In this document: positions 15,523-24,020 of the stretch, piece by piece | Layout of the letters: every line of letters begins with the position of its first letter | Position numbering within the stretch: the stretch's first letter is position 1 | NCBI RefSeq assembly: GCF_004354085.1 | Contig: NZ_SMSE01000002.1 | Coordinates: 682,001 to 746,000, forward strand | DNA: 64,000 bases | Origin: Seongchinamella unica | GTDB lineage: Bacteria > Pseudomonadota > Gammaproteobacteria > Pseudomonadales > Halieaceae | Direction: 5' to 3' | The notes under the pieces: generated by a model | Database searches by the model: none | What the model saw: only the letters and a program-made list of their open reading frames with translations | Told to the model about the DNA's origin: nothing | Program-made: the position numbers and the translations under genes

Positions 15523-17361
15523 TTAAAAGCTGTAGCGGGCGCCGAGGTAAGCTGCCGTGCCGGCGGTATTGAAGCCGCTGACTTCCGCGTAATTCTCGTC
15601 GCTCAGGTTTTCCACCCGGCCGAAGAGGTGCAGCCCACTGATGACATGCCAGTCAGCACTGAGGTCGATGACCTCGTAGTCATCCAGAGCATCGCCAGTG
15701 GTACTGATCGCGTCATAGGCGCCACGCAGATTGAGCCCCAGCATCAGGCGCTCTGCAGGGGCGGCCCATTTCAGCCCCAGGTTAAACAACTGCTCCGGCC
15801 GCCGGGCTCGCTGGTCACCGGCAAAATCACGGGTATCGTTATAGGTGTAGTTGCCGTTAAAGCTGAAGCCCAGCGGCAGAGGCGCAATCGCCACCAGTTC
15901 TACCCCGCGGGAATCGGCGGTGCCTTCGCCCTGCAGGTAACCCGAGAAAAACTGCAGGTCGAAGAAAATTTCGTTCTCGATTTCCTGGTCGAAGTAGGTG
16001 GCCTCGAGATAGACGCCGTTGTCCAGTGCCCAGGCCAGGCCGAGGTCGTAACCGGCGGTTTTCTCCTCCTCCAGGTCAACCTCGCTGGCCGGTGGATAGG
16101 TGTTGGCGTTGTAGGCGATTTCATACAGGCTCGGGGCTCGGAAGCCGGTGCCATAGGCCGCTTTCACTTTCATTTCCCCCGGGCCAACCGGGAGCAACCA
16201 GGCTCCGCTGATCCGGTAGGTGGTGTGGGCGCCAAAGTCCTCGTTATCGTCATAACGCGCGCCGGCCGTCAGGTAGAGGTTCTGCAGGTGGTTGCCCTGA
16301 TACTCGAAGTAGACACCGTCCTGGTCCCGGTCGTGACTGTTATAGCCGTCGTCGAAAGAATCCCGGCGCAGGTCCAGGCCATACACCAGGCTGATGTCCT
16401 CGCTGGCGGCCCAACTGCCAATGTAACTGGTGCGCTCCAGTTCCCCTTCCCCGCCGAAACTCGGTACTCCGGCGCTGTAGAACTGTTTCTCGGTCTCGGT
16501 TCGGGTATAGGCCAGTTCATGGCCAAGACTGGTCTGTTGATAGGCGGCACTGACGCGCCATGAACGTTGCTCGTAGTCGTTACTGCAGTCGTCAAGAGAG
16601 GCGAAGGTCGTGGCGTCGAAGCAATTATCGTACTCCCCTTCCCCATCGACATCCCTGGCCACCAGTTCAAAGCGCAGGTCTGGCGTCACTGTCCAGCCCA
16701 GGCGACCATGCAGAGTGGTGTTGTCGTAACCATCCCTGTCGCGGCTGGGGTCATCAATGCGTGCGTTGAACCCTTCGGTGCTGTAGTCAGCGGCGCTGGC
16801 GGAAAAGTCAAAACGGCCATTACCCCCGGCAATATTGCCGGCCATGCGCCGGGTGTCGTAACGTCCCCCCTCAGCCTCGAGAGCGCCAGTGAAACCCTCC
16901 CGTACCGGGTTGGTGGTGATGTTGATCACGCCACCGGCATCCGCGCCATACATCATGCCCTGCGGCCCCCGCAGGATTTCAACCCGGTTGACACCGGCGC
17001 TCATCAGCTGGGCGAAGTTGGGACTGATCTGAACGCCGGAGGGATCTGAAATATCAATGCCGTCGATATAGGCGCGGGTGCGATAGGCCTCTTCGCCGCG
17101 GATCCTCACCGTGGAGGGAGCACCCATGCCTCCGGTGTTGGTCACCGCCACACCTGCTTGGGTGCGCAGCACATCATACAGCGAACTATAGCCACGAAAC
17201 TGGATTTCCCCGGCGGAGATGGTCGACACCGATGTGCCGATCTCGCGCAGGGGCATGGGCACCCGGGAGGAAACCACGATGATCTCCTCCAGACGACTTT
17301 CGCTCTGGGCAGAGACCGTACTTGCGACAGCAAGGGCGAGAACAGGGACAAGCTTTTTCAA
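15523..17361 (-). CDS. btuB: TonB-dependent vitamin B12 receptor
   Basis: 612 residues (E. coli BtuB 614). A signal peptide ends near residue 18 (VSA), followed by a TonB-box-like EEIIVVSS, the plug domain (SVSTISAGEIQFRG, RVEILRGPQGMMYGADAGGVINI) and a C-terminal 22-strand barrel ending in aromatic YLGARYSF. Plug and barrel alone would allow several ligands; the cobalamin riboswitch directly upstream settles the likely ligand as B12 or another corrinoid. Periplasmic BtuF and the BtuCD importer are not in this window. Expression should fall when cobalamin is abundant. Confidence 0.93.
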   Translation of the reverse strand: MKKLVPVLALAVASTVSAQSESRLEEIIVVSSRVPMPLREIGTSVSTISAGEIQFRGYSSLYDVLRTQAGVAVTNTGGMGAPSTVRIRGEEAYRTRAYIDGIDISDPSGVQISPNFAQLMSAGVNRVEILRGPQGMMYGADAGGVINITTNPVREGFTGALEAEGGRYDTRRMAGNIAGGNGRFDFSASAADYSTEGFNARIDDPSRDRDGYDNTTLHGRLGWTVTPDLRFELVARDVDGEGEYDNCFDATTFASLDDCSNDYEQRSWRVSAAYQQTSLGHELAYTRTETEKQFYSAGVPSFGGEGELERTSYIGSWAASEDISLVYGLDLRRDSFDDGYNSHDRDQDGVYFEYQGNHLQNLYLTAGARYDDNEDFGAHTTYRISGAWLLPVGPGEMKVKAAYGTGFRAPSLYEIAYNANTYPPASEVDLEEEKTAGYDLGLAWALDNGVYLEATYFDQEIENEIFFDLQFFSGYLQGEGTADSRGVELVAIAPLPLGFSFNGNYTYNDTRDFAGDQRARRPEQLFNLGLKWAAPAERLMLGLNLRGAYDAISTTGDALDDYEVIDLSADWHVISGLHLFGRVENLSDENYAEVSGFNTAGTAAYLGARYSF

Positions 17362-17439
17362 TTTGAATTCCTCAATTGCCTGAATGGGGGCGACTGAGGG
17401 AGGGGATCAGGAGACACAGCGCGAAGGCTGGGCAACCAT

Positions 17440-17610
17440 GCATGAAGCCCTCCGCTCCATCGTTGCTCAGTCCTGGCTGGTTTCGGGCTCTCAGCGTAAG
17501 CTGTTGACCGTTGCGGGGGCAGCGGAGGAGGATAACGAATATCACCTCACTTCCCATTTAACCTGTCTTTTCCTGATGGGGAACAGGCGTGACAGGCACC
17601 AGAACCGGGG
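17440..17610 (-). promoter_or_regulatory. Cobalamin riboswitch upstream of btuB
   Basis: Read on the reverse strand, the leader contains in order GGTTCTGGTGCC (from 17606), ACAGGTTAAATGGGAAGT, GAGGTG, the B12 box CTGCCCCCGCAACGGT (about 17507-17522) and AGCCCGAAACCAGCC. This is the conserved series of the cobalamin (AdoCbl) aptamer, close to the E. coli btuB leader. It lies about 80 bases upstream of the btuB start. The ends given are approximate. The expected effect is repression of btuB when cobalamin binds. Confidence 0.93.
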
Positions 17611-17756
17611 GGCACTTTAGGGAGTTTGTAGCGGACTGTCAAACTATTGTCCGGGTGAGTCGATATAATTATTCCCGAGTCGTAATTTGCCAGCCGGTCC
17701 GTGTTCTATGACCCAAGTCTGCAATACAGTGAAAGCGATGGCAGCAGGAGAGCAAC

Positions 17757-19256
17757 ATGTCTGAAAACCGCAAACATTGGCAGCCCCTGCTGCAGGAGCT
17801 GGAACGCCGTCAGCAGGCGGCCGAGGCCATGGGTGGAGCGGACAAAGTCCAGCGGCAGCATGCGCGAAACCGACTCACTGCCAGGGAGCGACTGGAGCGC
17901 CTGTTTGACCCGCACAGCTTCAGGGAAATTGGCGCATTGGCCGGCGGCAACCACCCGGGCGGGGGTGCGCCATTGGCAGGCGACGGGCTGGTGGGCGGCA
18001 CCGGGCGCATTCATGGGCGCAGCGCGGTAGCGCTCGCCGAAGACTTTACCGTCAAGGGCGGCTCTATCGGTCACGCCAATGCCGCCAAGCGTACCCGCCT
18101 GGTGAGATTGGCCCTGGAACAGCGCCTGCCGCTGGTCATCATGCTCGACGGTGCGGGCGAGAGAGCCGGTAACGTCACTGAGCGATACCCCAACACGCCC
18201 AACGATCTGCAGCTGGTCGCTGACCTGCAGGGTACGGTGCCCGTTGCCTGCATGGTGCTGGGCTCTTCCGCAGGGCACGGCGCGCTCACCGGCATGTTCG
18301 CCGACTTTATCGTCATGCTGGAGGGTGCGTCCCTGTTTAGCGCCGGACCGCCGCTGGTCGAGGCGGCGCTGGGAATGAAGCATACCCCGGAAGAACTGGG
18401 GAGCGCGGACATGCACAGCCGGGAAAGTGGCGTGGTGCACAACCTCGCGGGGACCGAGGACGAGGCATTCAGCCAGGTTCGCTACTATCTATCCATGATG
18501 CCCCGGCACGCTGGCGAAGCGCCGGCAAGAACAGAGCCGCCTGCGTCCACATCACGGTCCCAGGAGGCGCTTCTGGACCTGCTGCCGCCCTCAGGCAGCA
18601 AGGCCTGCGACATGCGCGAGATTGTGCAATTGCTGGCCGATGAAAAAAGCGTGTTCGAGCTGCAGCCGGCCTTCGGCGATTCCCTTATCTGCGCGTTGGC
18701 ACGCGTCAATGGCGTATCGGTCATGGTCGTGGCCAACCAGCCACGGGTGCTGGCCGGCGCCATCACCCGGCAGGCCGCTGAAAAAGCGACGCACTTTATT
18801 ACCGTCGCCGACAATTTCGGGCTTCCCCTGCTCTGCCTGCTGGATAATCCCGGGGTCATGCCGGGCCCCCGGTCGGAAGCACAGGGTGTGCTCAAGGCCG
18901 CCGCACAGATGTTCGCCGCCCAGCGGCGTTTCCGCGGGCAGAAAATAGTCGTTACCCTGCGCAAGGCCTTCGGCTTCGGTTCCTCAGTCATGGGCATGAA
19001 TCCCTGGGACAGGCAGGCAATCAGTATTGCCCTGCCCTCGGTGTCGCTCGGTGGCGTTCCCGCTATCGGCGGTGCCGAGGCTGCCGGGGCCAGCAGTGAC
19101 GAGCAGGCCCGGATGCTGGCGCTGGAGTCCGGCGCCTGGGTACCCGCCGACGCCATGGCCTTTGACAAGGTGGTCGACCCGCGCCAGTTGCGTGCTGAAA
19201 TCATCGACGTGCTGGATCGCAACCAGCCCCAAAGCGAAAATACCCGCAAGGAGTAG
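17757..19256 (+). CDS. Acyl-CoA carboxylase carboxyltransferase (beta) subunit
   Basis: 499 residues with the crotonase-like fold of the biotin-dependent carboxyltransferases (PccB/MmdA type). Visible features are RLTARERLERLFDPHSF at the start, MLDGAGERAGN and LGSSAGHGA in the first half, and LCLLDNPGVMPGP, FGFGSSVMGMNPW and IGGAEAAG in the second, matching the acyl-CoA and carboxybiotin sites. No biotin carboxylase/biotin carrier gene is adjacent, so its partner must be elsewhere or it acts as a decarboxylase-type subunit. A CoA transferase gene follows after 3 bp, so a shared role in activating or carboxylating a CoA ester is likely. Substrate not determinable. Confidence 0.87.
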   Translation: MSENRKHWQPLLQELERRQQAAEAMGGADKVQRQHARNRLTARERLERLFDPHSFREIGALAGGNHPGGGAPLAGDGLVGGTGRIHGRSAVALAEDFTVKGGSIGHANAAKRTRLVRLALEQRLPLVIMLDGAGERAGNVTERYPNTPNDLQLVADLQGTVPVACMVLGSSAGHGALTGMFADFIVMLEGASLFSAGPPLVEAALGMKHTPEELGSADMHSRESGVVHNLAGTEDEAFSQVRYYLSMMPRHAGEAPARTEPPASTSRSQEALLDLLPPSGSKACDMREIVQLLADEKSVFELQPAFGDSLICALARVNGVSVMVVANQPRVLAGAITRQAAEKATHFITVADNFGLPLLCLLDNPGVMPGPRSEAQGVLKAAAQMFAAQRRFRGQKIVVTLRKAFGFGSSVMGMNPWDRQAISIALPSVSLGGVPAIGGAEAAGASSDEQARMLALESGAWVPADAMAFDKVVDPRQLRAEIIDVLDRNQPQSENTRKE

Positions 19257-19259
19257 CCC

Positions 19260-20474
19260 TTGGATATCAGGCTTGGACAGGACAGCGAAGGTCCCCTCAG
19301 GGGAATCCGTGTACTTGATGTAACCTCAATGATCACCGGCCCCCTGTGCAGCCAGATGCTGGGAGATCTGGGAGCCGAGGTCATCAAAATCGAACCCATC
19401 CACGGTGAAGTGGCGCGATGGATGATGCCCCCGGAGAAGGGAGGGCTGACCGGTTTCTTTTGCCAGATGAACCGTAACAAGCGTAGCCTGGCCCTGGATC
19501 TGCAGCACGAGGATGGCATCGCCGTGCTCAGGCGGCTGGCCGGCGGAGTGGACATTCTGGTGGAAAACTTTCGCGCCGGCGTTGCTGATCGACTGGGCTT
19601 CGGATACGACGCGCTGCGGCCAGTTAACGACAGGCTGATTTACCTGGCTATCACTGGCTTCGGTCCTGACGGCCCCTATGCCAACCGCCCGGCCTACGAC
19701 CCTATCGCCCAGGGACTGGTCGGCATGATGCCCATTCAGGGGCAGGCGTTTGGCGCTGAACCACAACTGATCCAGTCCGCTATCGTCGACAAGACCACCG
19801 CGACTACCGCCGCCGGTATTGCCCTGGCGGCCCTGTACGCGCGCGACGGAGTCAATGGTACCGGCAGGGGCCAGCGTGTTGACGTGCCGATGATCGATGC
19901 CTATGCGGCGAATTCGCTGCCGGACATGCTGCCGGTAGACAGCTTCCAACCCTCCCGGATGCCCGACCCGAAGCCACTGGCAGTGCTTCGTACCTTCGCC
20001 ACCCTCGACGGACATGTGGTCGGCATGGCCCTGCAGGACAACCACTTTGAGGGGCTGTGTAAAGCCCTGGAATGTGAGCAGCTGCTGGAGCGCGAGGGAA
20101 TGCGCAATGTGGGCGAGCGAATCGCGGATTTCGGTCCCTGGCTGGATGCCATCGAGGCAGAAATTGGCAAATGGCCCAGCGACGAACTGCTGGCCCGTTT
20201 CGACGCCAACGGGGTGCCGTTCGGCAGGGTCAAGACCATCCGTGAATTTGCCGAGGATCCCCAGGCACGGCACAACCGCACCATCTTCGACGTCGACCAT
20301 CCTGAGCTGGGCACCCTGCGCTACGTTCGCTACCCGGGACACCTGTCTGACACACCGGCGAGCCTTACCCGTCACCCGCCGACACTGGGGCAGCACAGTG
20401 CGGAAATACTGGCGGAAGCCGGATTCAGCGATGAGGAAGTACAGTCCCTGCGCGAAGGCGGGGTTATCGCCTGA
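19260..20474 (+). CDS. CaiB/BaiF family CoA transferase
   Basis: 404 residues of the class III CoA-transferase family. Typical segments are LRGIRVLDVTSMITGP, LGDLGAEVIKIEP, NRNKRSLALDL, VLVENFRAGV-like (ILVENFRAGV), and the AYDPIAQG motif whose Asp is the expected catalytic residue. The start is TTG at 19260; AAGGAG at about 19249-19254 supports it and no ATG is available nearby in frame. It forms a two-gene unit with the carboxyltransferase and probably moves CoA between carboxylic acids. Its TGA stop is one base from the stop of the convergent ABC1 kinase gene, inside a 15-base palindrome. Confidence 0.92.
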   Translation: MDIRLGQDSEGPLRGIRVLDVTSMITGPLCSQMLGDLGAEVIKIEPIHGEVARWMMPPEKGGLTGFFCQMNRNKRSLALDLQHEDGIAVLRRLAGGVDILVENFRAGVADRLGFGYDALRPVNDRLIYLAITGFGPDGPYANRPAYDPIAQGLVGMMPIQGQAFGAEPQLIQSAIVDKTTATTAAGIALAALYARDGVNGTGRGQRVDVPMIDAYAANSLPDMLPVDSFQPSRMPDPKPLAVLRTFATLDGHVVGMALQDNHFEGLCKALECEQLLEREGMRNVGERIADFGPWLDAIEAEIGKWPSDELLARFDANGVPFGRVKTIREFAEDPQARHNRTIFDVDHPELGTLRYVRYPGHLSDTPASLTRHPPTLGQHSAEILAEAGFSDEEVQSLREGGVIA

Positions 20475-20475
20475 A

Positions 20476-22506
20476 TCAGGCGGTAGCCGGCAGGCGGGTC
20501 CGTTTGCGCGCAGCTGGACCCACCGGGAGGTCCCGGGCGACCTGCCGCAACAGGCGTTTACGATAGCCGATCGCCTGGCGGTAACCTTCCAGGGACGGGA
20601 AGCGACACATCACGATCATCAGGTCCTGGACCAGGGCCACCCTGGACACACCGCTGTATATGCCCAGGTATGATCCCAGCATCGCCGCGATACTGCGGCT
20701 CAGGTGCATGTAGTCGCTGTTGATAACAATGCCCTGCCGGCTCATGATGGCCCCCAGGCCCATGGCCAGTTCCAACCGTCGTTTCAGTCCGTCCAGGCCC
20801 TCCTGGTAGAGCACCAGGGCAAAGTCCAGGCCCAGCGGTGGCAGCCGGGCTTCCTTCAGCGCCTCGTCTACCAGCGCCAGCATCGTCTTGCGGCTGCCCT
20901 GCAGCTGTTCCGGATGGGTGCCCAGGGCAATCATGGCGTCAGTAATGGCCTCGGCATCGGCGGCAAAAATGGCCTGCAGGTAGCGCAGCGCCGGGCGCCA
21001 GATAGGCGCGAGGTCCACACTGTTACCCCAGTCAATAAAATACAGGCCCTGCTGTTCGTCCACCAGCAGGTTGCCCGGGTGCAGGTCACCGTGGAACTCC
21101 TGGTAGATGAACATGTGTGACATCACCGTATGCAGGAAGGCCCTGCCCACCTTGCGCCGGCTGCGCAGACTCTTGCGCCTCCCCATGTCGCGGAAAGCCG
21201 TTCCCAGGCCCCGGGCGGCGTCGATATACTCCATTTCAATGATGCGCCGCGTGGTCTGGTAGACCTCGGGGACATGCCACCCGCCGGTGTAGTTTGCCCG
21301 CTCCGCAAAGCGCGCCTGCACCGCGGCCTCGGCCTCGAAATCCAGTTCCGCGCGAAAGCCCTCCACAAAGACGTCAACCTGGTCCAGCCAGGAGGAGAGA
21401 AACGGCGACAGCTTGGAGTGCGGCGCCCAGTACTGGCTGCTCAGAATCGCCAGCTTGATCACCGTCTTGCCAATCAGGAACTCCCGCTCCAGGTTGTGGC
21501 GACCCACCTTGACCACCACGGTTTTCAGCTCCTGGCGGCCGCGGCGGTTGAGTATCGGTTTCTCGGCGATATATACCGAGGCTATAGAGCCAGACTTGAG
21601 CGGCTTGGAAGCGTCAAAATCGTAGTAACGCTTACCCGGCAGTACGCCGAAGCTCTCGACAAAGGCCTGTTCCACCTCCGCCGGCGTCATCGGCTCCACG
21701 TCTTCCTGGAAGACTTCCAGGGCCGCGCTGATTTCGTCCGGGAGGAAGTCGGATCCGGAGGCCGCGACCTGGGCCATCTTGATAAAGAACGGCCCGAATT
21801 CGCGCACCATTTGAGCGACTATTTCGGCCTGGGCCTTGAAGTCCTCCGGATCGGTGTCAAAGAACTGGCGGATATAGGCCAGTGCACCAATCTGCCGCCG
21901 GAAAATATCCAGGTCAGAACGCAGCACGTCCGTCTGGCTGACAATGCCCTTGAGGTGACGATTGTTACTGTCACGCATGTGCTTGAGCTGGTTGATCACC
22001 TCAACCAGTAAAGGCTCGTAGGCGTTGACCACGATGCGGGCCACATCCAGGCTGATCTCGCCCAGGCCCTTGAGTTCGGGCTCGCTCATCAGGTCGTTGA
22101 AGAACGACCAGAACTCCTCGGTCACCTGCTCGGGAATAGGAATAACAGAGCGCGCGGTCACCTGGTCCAGCAGGAAGCGCAACAGGTTTTCGGTGCTTTC
22201 CTCGTTGGGCAGGATGTTGTCTTCCCGCAGGCGCCGGGTCAGCCGGGTGAGTTGGGAGGTGAGAGGATGGTCCTGCAGTGCGATGAACACCGTGTCCAGC
22301 GCATTATGCAACTCAGGCTCGGTGATATCGGCGCGCCGATTGATGAGACTGGCCAGTGGACGCATGGCCACGTAAATCCTGGCCATGCCAGAGGCGTATT
22401 CGCCGGTGGAACGCAGTACCCGGGTCGTCTGGTCACGAAGCGCTGGTAGCAGCTCCTCGAGATTGATGGAATTTTCAGCGTCCCCGACGGGATCGGATTT
22501 CGACAA
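20476..22506 (-). CDS. ABC1/UbiB-type atypical kinase with long N-terminal extension
   Basis: 676 residues. Residues about 245 onward carry the ABC1 domain: a KxGQ-like segment here FFIKMAQ (Ala for Gly), SGSIASVY at the alanine-rich loop position, an invariant-Lys strand VVVKVGR, EFHGDLHPGNLLV (catalytic loop) and FIDWGN (metal-binding Asp). UbiB proteins have the KxGQ helix near their N terminus, so the first ~230 residues are an extra helical domain that I do not recognise. The C terminus also lacks the usual two UbiB membrane helices as far as I can see. A role in lipid or quinone handling is suggested by family only. Convergent with the CoA transferase. Confidence 0.82.
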   Translation of the reverse strand: MSKSDPVGDAENSINLEELLPALRDQTTRVLRSTGEYASGMARIYVAMRPLASLINRRADITEPELHNALDTVFIALQDHPLTSQLTRLTRRLREDNILPNEESTENLLRFLLDQVTARSVIPIPEQVTEEFWSFFNDLMSEPELKGLGEISLDVARIVVNAYEPLLVEVINQLKHMRDSNNRHLKGIVSQTDVLRSDLDIFRRQIGALAYIRQFFDTDPEDFKAQAEIVAQMVREFGPFFIKMAQVAASGSDFLPDEISAALEVFQEDVEPMTPAEVEQAFVESFGVLPGKRYYDFDASKPLKSGSIASVYIAEKPILNRRGRQELKTVVVKVGRHNLEREFLIGKTVIKLAILSSQYWAPHSKLSPFLSSWLDQVDVFVEGFRAELDFEAEAAVQARFAERANYTGGWHVPEVYQTTRRIIEMEYIDAARGLGTAFRDMGRRKSLRSRRKVGRAFLHTVMSHMFIYQEFHGDLHPGNLLVDEQQGLYFIDWGNSVDLAPIWRPALRYLQAIFAADAEAITDAMIALGTHPEQLQGSRKTMLALVDEALKEARLPPLGLDFALVLYQEGLDGLKRRLELAMGLGAIMSRQGIVINSDYMHLSRSIAAMLGSYLGIYSGVSRVALVQDLMIVMCRFPSLEGYRQAIGYRKRLLRQVARDLPVGPAARKRTRLPATA

Positions 22507-22647
22507 AACTGCTTCCCCGCCGCGTTGCCGGCGACAATGACATCGTAAAGGGAGTGCCCACGCCCGGCTGGGTTACCGCTTCTCGGGAGGACCTCGGGGC
22601 CATTGTGTACGAATGACCGCCGGCTAACAAGAGGGCGATAGCGGCAA

Positions 22648-22947
22648 TCAGGGAAGCACGTTTTTGTAGGGTTTTACCTTGAGCCTGGCGGTAACGCCAC
22701 CCACTGTGTAGGGGTCTGCCTCCGCCCAGGCCTGGGCCGCTTCCAGGGAATCGAAATCCGCCACGATCAGGCTGCCGGTAAAGCCCGCCTCCCCCGGGTC
22801 TTCCGTATCCACCGCCGGGTGCGGCCCCGCTATCAGCAGCCGCCCCTGTTCTACCAGATCCTGCAGGCGCTCCAGGTGGGCAGCACGGTGAGTTTTGCGT
22901 CCCTCAAGACTGTTTTCCACATCCTGGGTGATGATGGCGTACCACAT
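22648..22947 (-). CDS. YciI family protein
   Basis: 99 residues of the YciI/YCII fold, a small dimeric ferredoxin-like domain. Diagnostic segments are [26 protein letters not shown] with the conserved His, [11 protein letters not shown] and [10 protein letters not shown]. The function of the family is mostly unknown, with a few members acting as hydrolases or dehalogenases. It sits 42 bp downstream of the LysR gene on the same strand and could be cotranscribed with it. The 141 bp to the ABC1 kinase gene hold nothing clear. Confidence 0.85.
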   Translation of the reverse strand: MWYAIITQDVENSLEGRKTHRAAHLERLQDLVEQGRLLIAGPHPAVDTEDPGEAGFTGSLIVADFDSLEAAQAWAEADPYTVGGVTARLKVKPYKNVLP

Positions 22948-22989
22948 AGCTCTTCCTCATTGCTATTATTGCGACTCCCGGGCCGGCTA

Positions 22990-23910
22990 TTATGCGCCGC
23001 TGCCGGCGACATTCAACAGCCCCAGGTCGAACTGTTGTTTTATCAGCTCCCGCATCCAGACGTTTGCCGGGTCCTGGTCGGCACTGCGATGCCAGTAGAG
23101 GTTCAATAACAGCGCCTCAACCTCAAAAGGCAGGTCGCTAACCACCAGTCCGGGATAATTGAGGGCCGAGGACGGCGCCGTCCACAGCAGATCGGTGCTG
23201 GTGGTGACCGCCGCCGCCACCGCATAATGCTGCACCCGCATCTTCACCGACCTGCGCCGGCCCTGGTTGTGCAGGGCCAGGTCGACCTGTCCCCTGCCCC
23301 GGGCACGACTTGACACATGCACGTGTTGCGCTGCCAGGTAGTCGCTGATATCGAAAGTTTTCGCGGCCAGGGGGTGATTGGCAGACATGGCCAGGCGATA
23401 CGGGATACCGCCCAACTGGACCTGTTCCAGCTCCCGTGCATTGAGCTGTGGCACATCGACCAGTATATCGAGGTCGCCCGCCTTCAGTTGCTCGACCGAC
23501 GATTCCCGCCCCGGATAGTAAGCCTGGACACTCACCCCGGGGGCGGCCCCGGCGAGAGCCTGGTGCAGCCCTGTCAGGACCAGCCCCTGGGCGAGATCGT
23601 TCATGCCCAGCCGATACACCCTGCCGGAATCACCCGGGTCGAAGTTGTGGTGGCCACCCACGCTTTTCTGCAACAGTCCCAGCGCTCGCTGCACATCAGC
23701 GGTCACCGCCTCGGCCACCGGCGTCGGCTGCATGCCCCGTGTCCCACGCACAAAGAGCGGGTCACCGAAGGTCTGGCGCAGGCGATTGAGGGCGTTGGAT
23801 ACCGCCGGCTGGGTAAGGTGCAGGCGCTGGGCAACCCGGGTCACCGAGCGCTCCCGGTAGAGGGCGTCAAATACCACAAAAAGATTCAGGTCGACCTTGT
23901 CCAGGCGCAT
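22990..23910 (-). CDS. LysR family transcriptional regulator
   Basis: 306 residues. The N-terminal winged helix-turn-helix is plain (LDLNLF-type VDLNLFVVFDALYRERSVTRVAQRL split over residues 5-29, then LTQPAVSNALNRLR), followed by the substrate-binding domain. It most resembles the NahR/NodD/LinR branch (FGDPLFVRGTRGMQPT). It is divergent from an acyl-CoA dehydrogenase/SDR pair 110 bp away, which it probably controls, and is followed by a YciI gene. Effector unknown. Confidence 0.92.
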   Translation of the reverse strand: MRLDKVDLNLFVVFDALYRERSVTRVAQRLHLTQPAVSNALNRLRQTFGDPLFVRGTRGMQPTPVAEAVTADVQRALGLLQKSVGGHHNFDPGDSGRVYRLGMNDLAQGLVLTGLHQALAGAAPGVSVQAYYPGRESSVEQLKAGDLDILVDVPQLNARELEQVQLGGIPYRLAMSANHPLAAKTFDISDYLAAQHVHVSSRARGRGQVDLALHNQGRRRSVKMRVQHYAVAAAVTTSTDLLWTAPSSALNYPGLVVSDLPFEVEALLLNLYWHRSADQDPANVWMRELIKQQFDLGLLNVAGSGA

Positions 23911-23922
23911 GGCCAGGCTCCT

Positions 23923-23948
23923 ATAGACATCATTCTTATGAATACTAT
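23923..23948. promoter_or_regulatory. Candidate LysR binding site in the divergent promoter
   Basis: ATTC-TTAT-GAAT (23932-23943) is a palindrome with the T-N11-A style symmetry of LysR boxes, nested in a wider ATAG...CTAT repeat (23923-23926 and 23945-23948). It lies just upstream of the LysR start in the region shared with the acyl-CoA dehydrogenase gene. Binding is inferred from position. Confidence 0.45.
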
Positions 23949-24020
23949 CTTATTATCTAAATAAATTTGAGTGATTAAAAAAGACGTCCTAACATGGCGC
24001 AATCAGACCCGGAGAATTCT

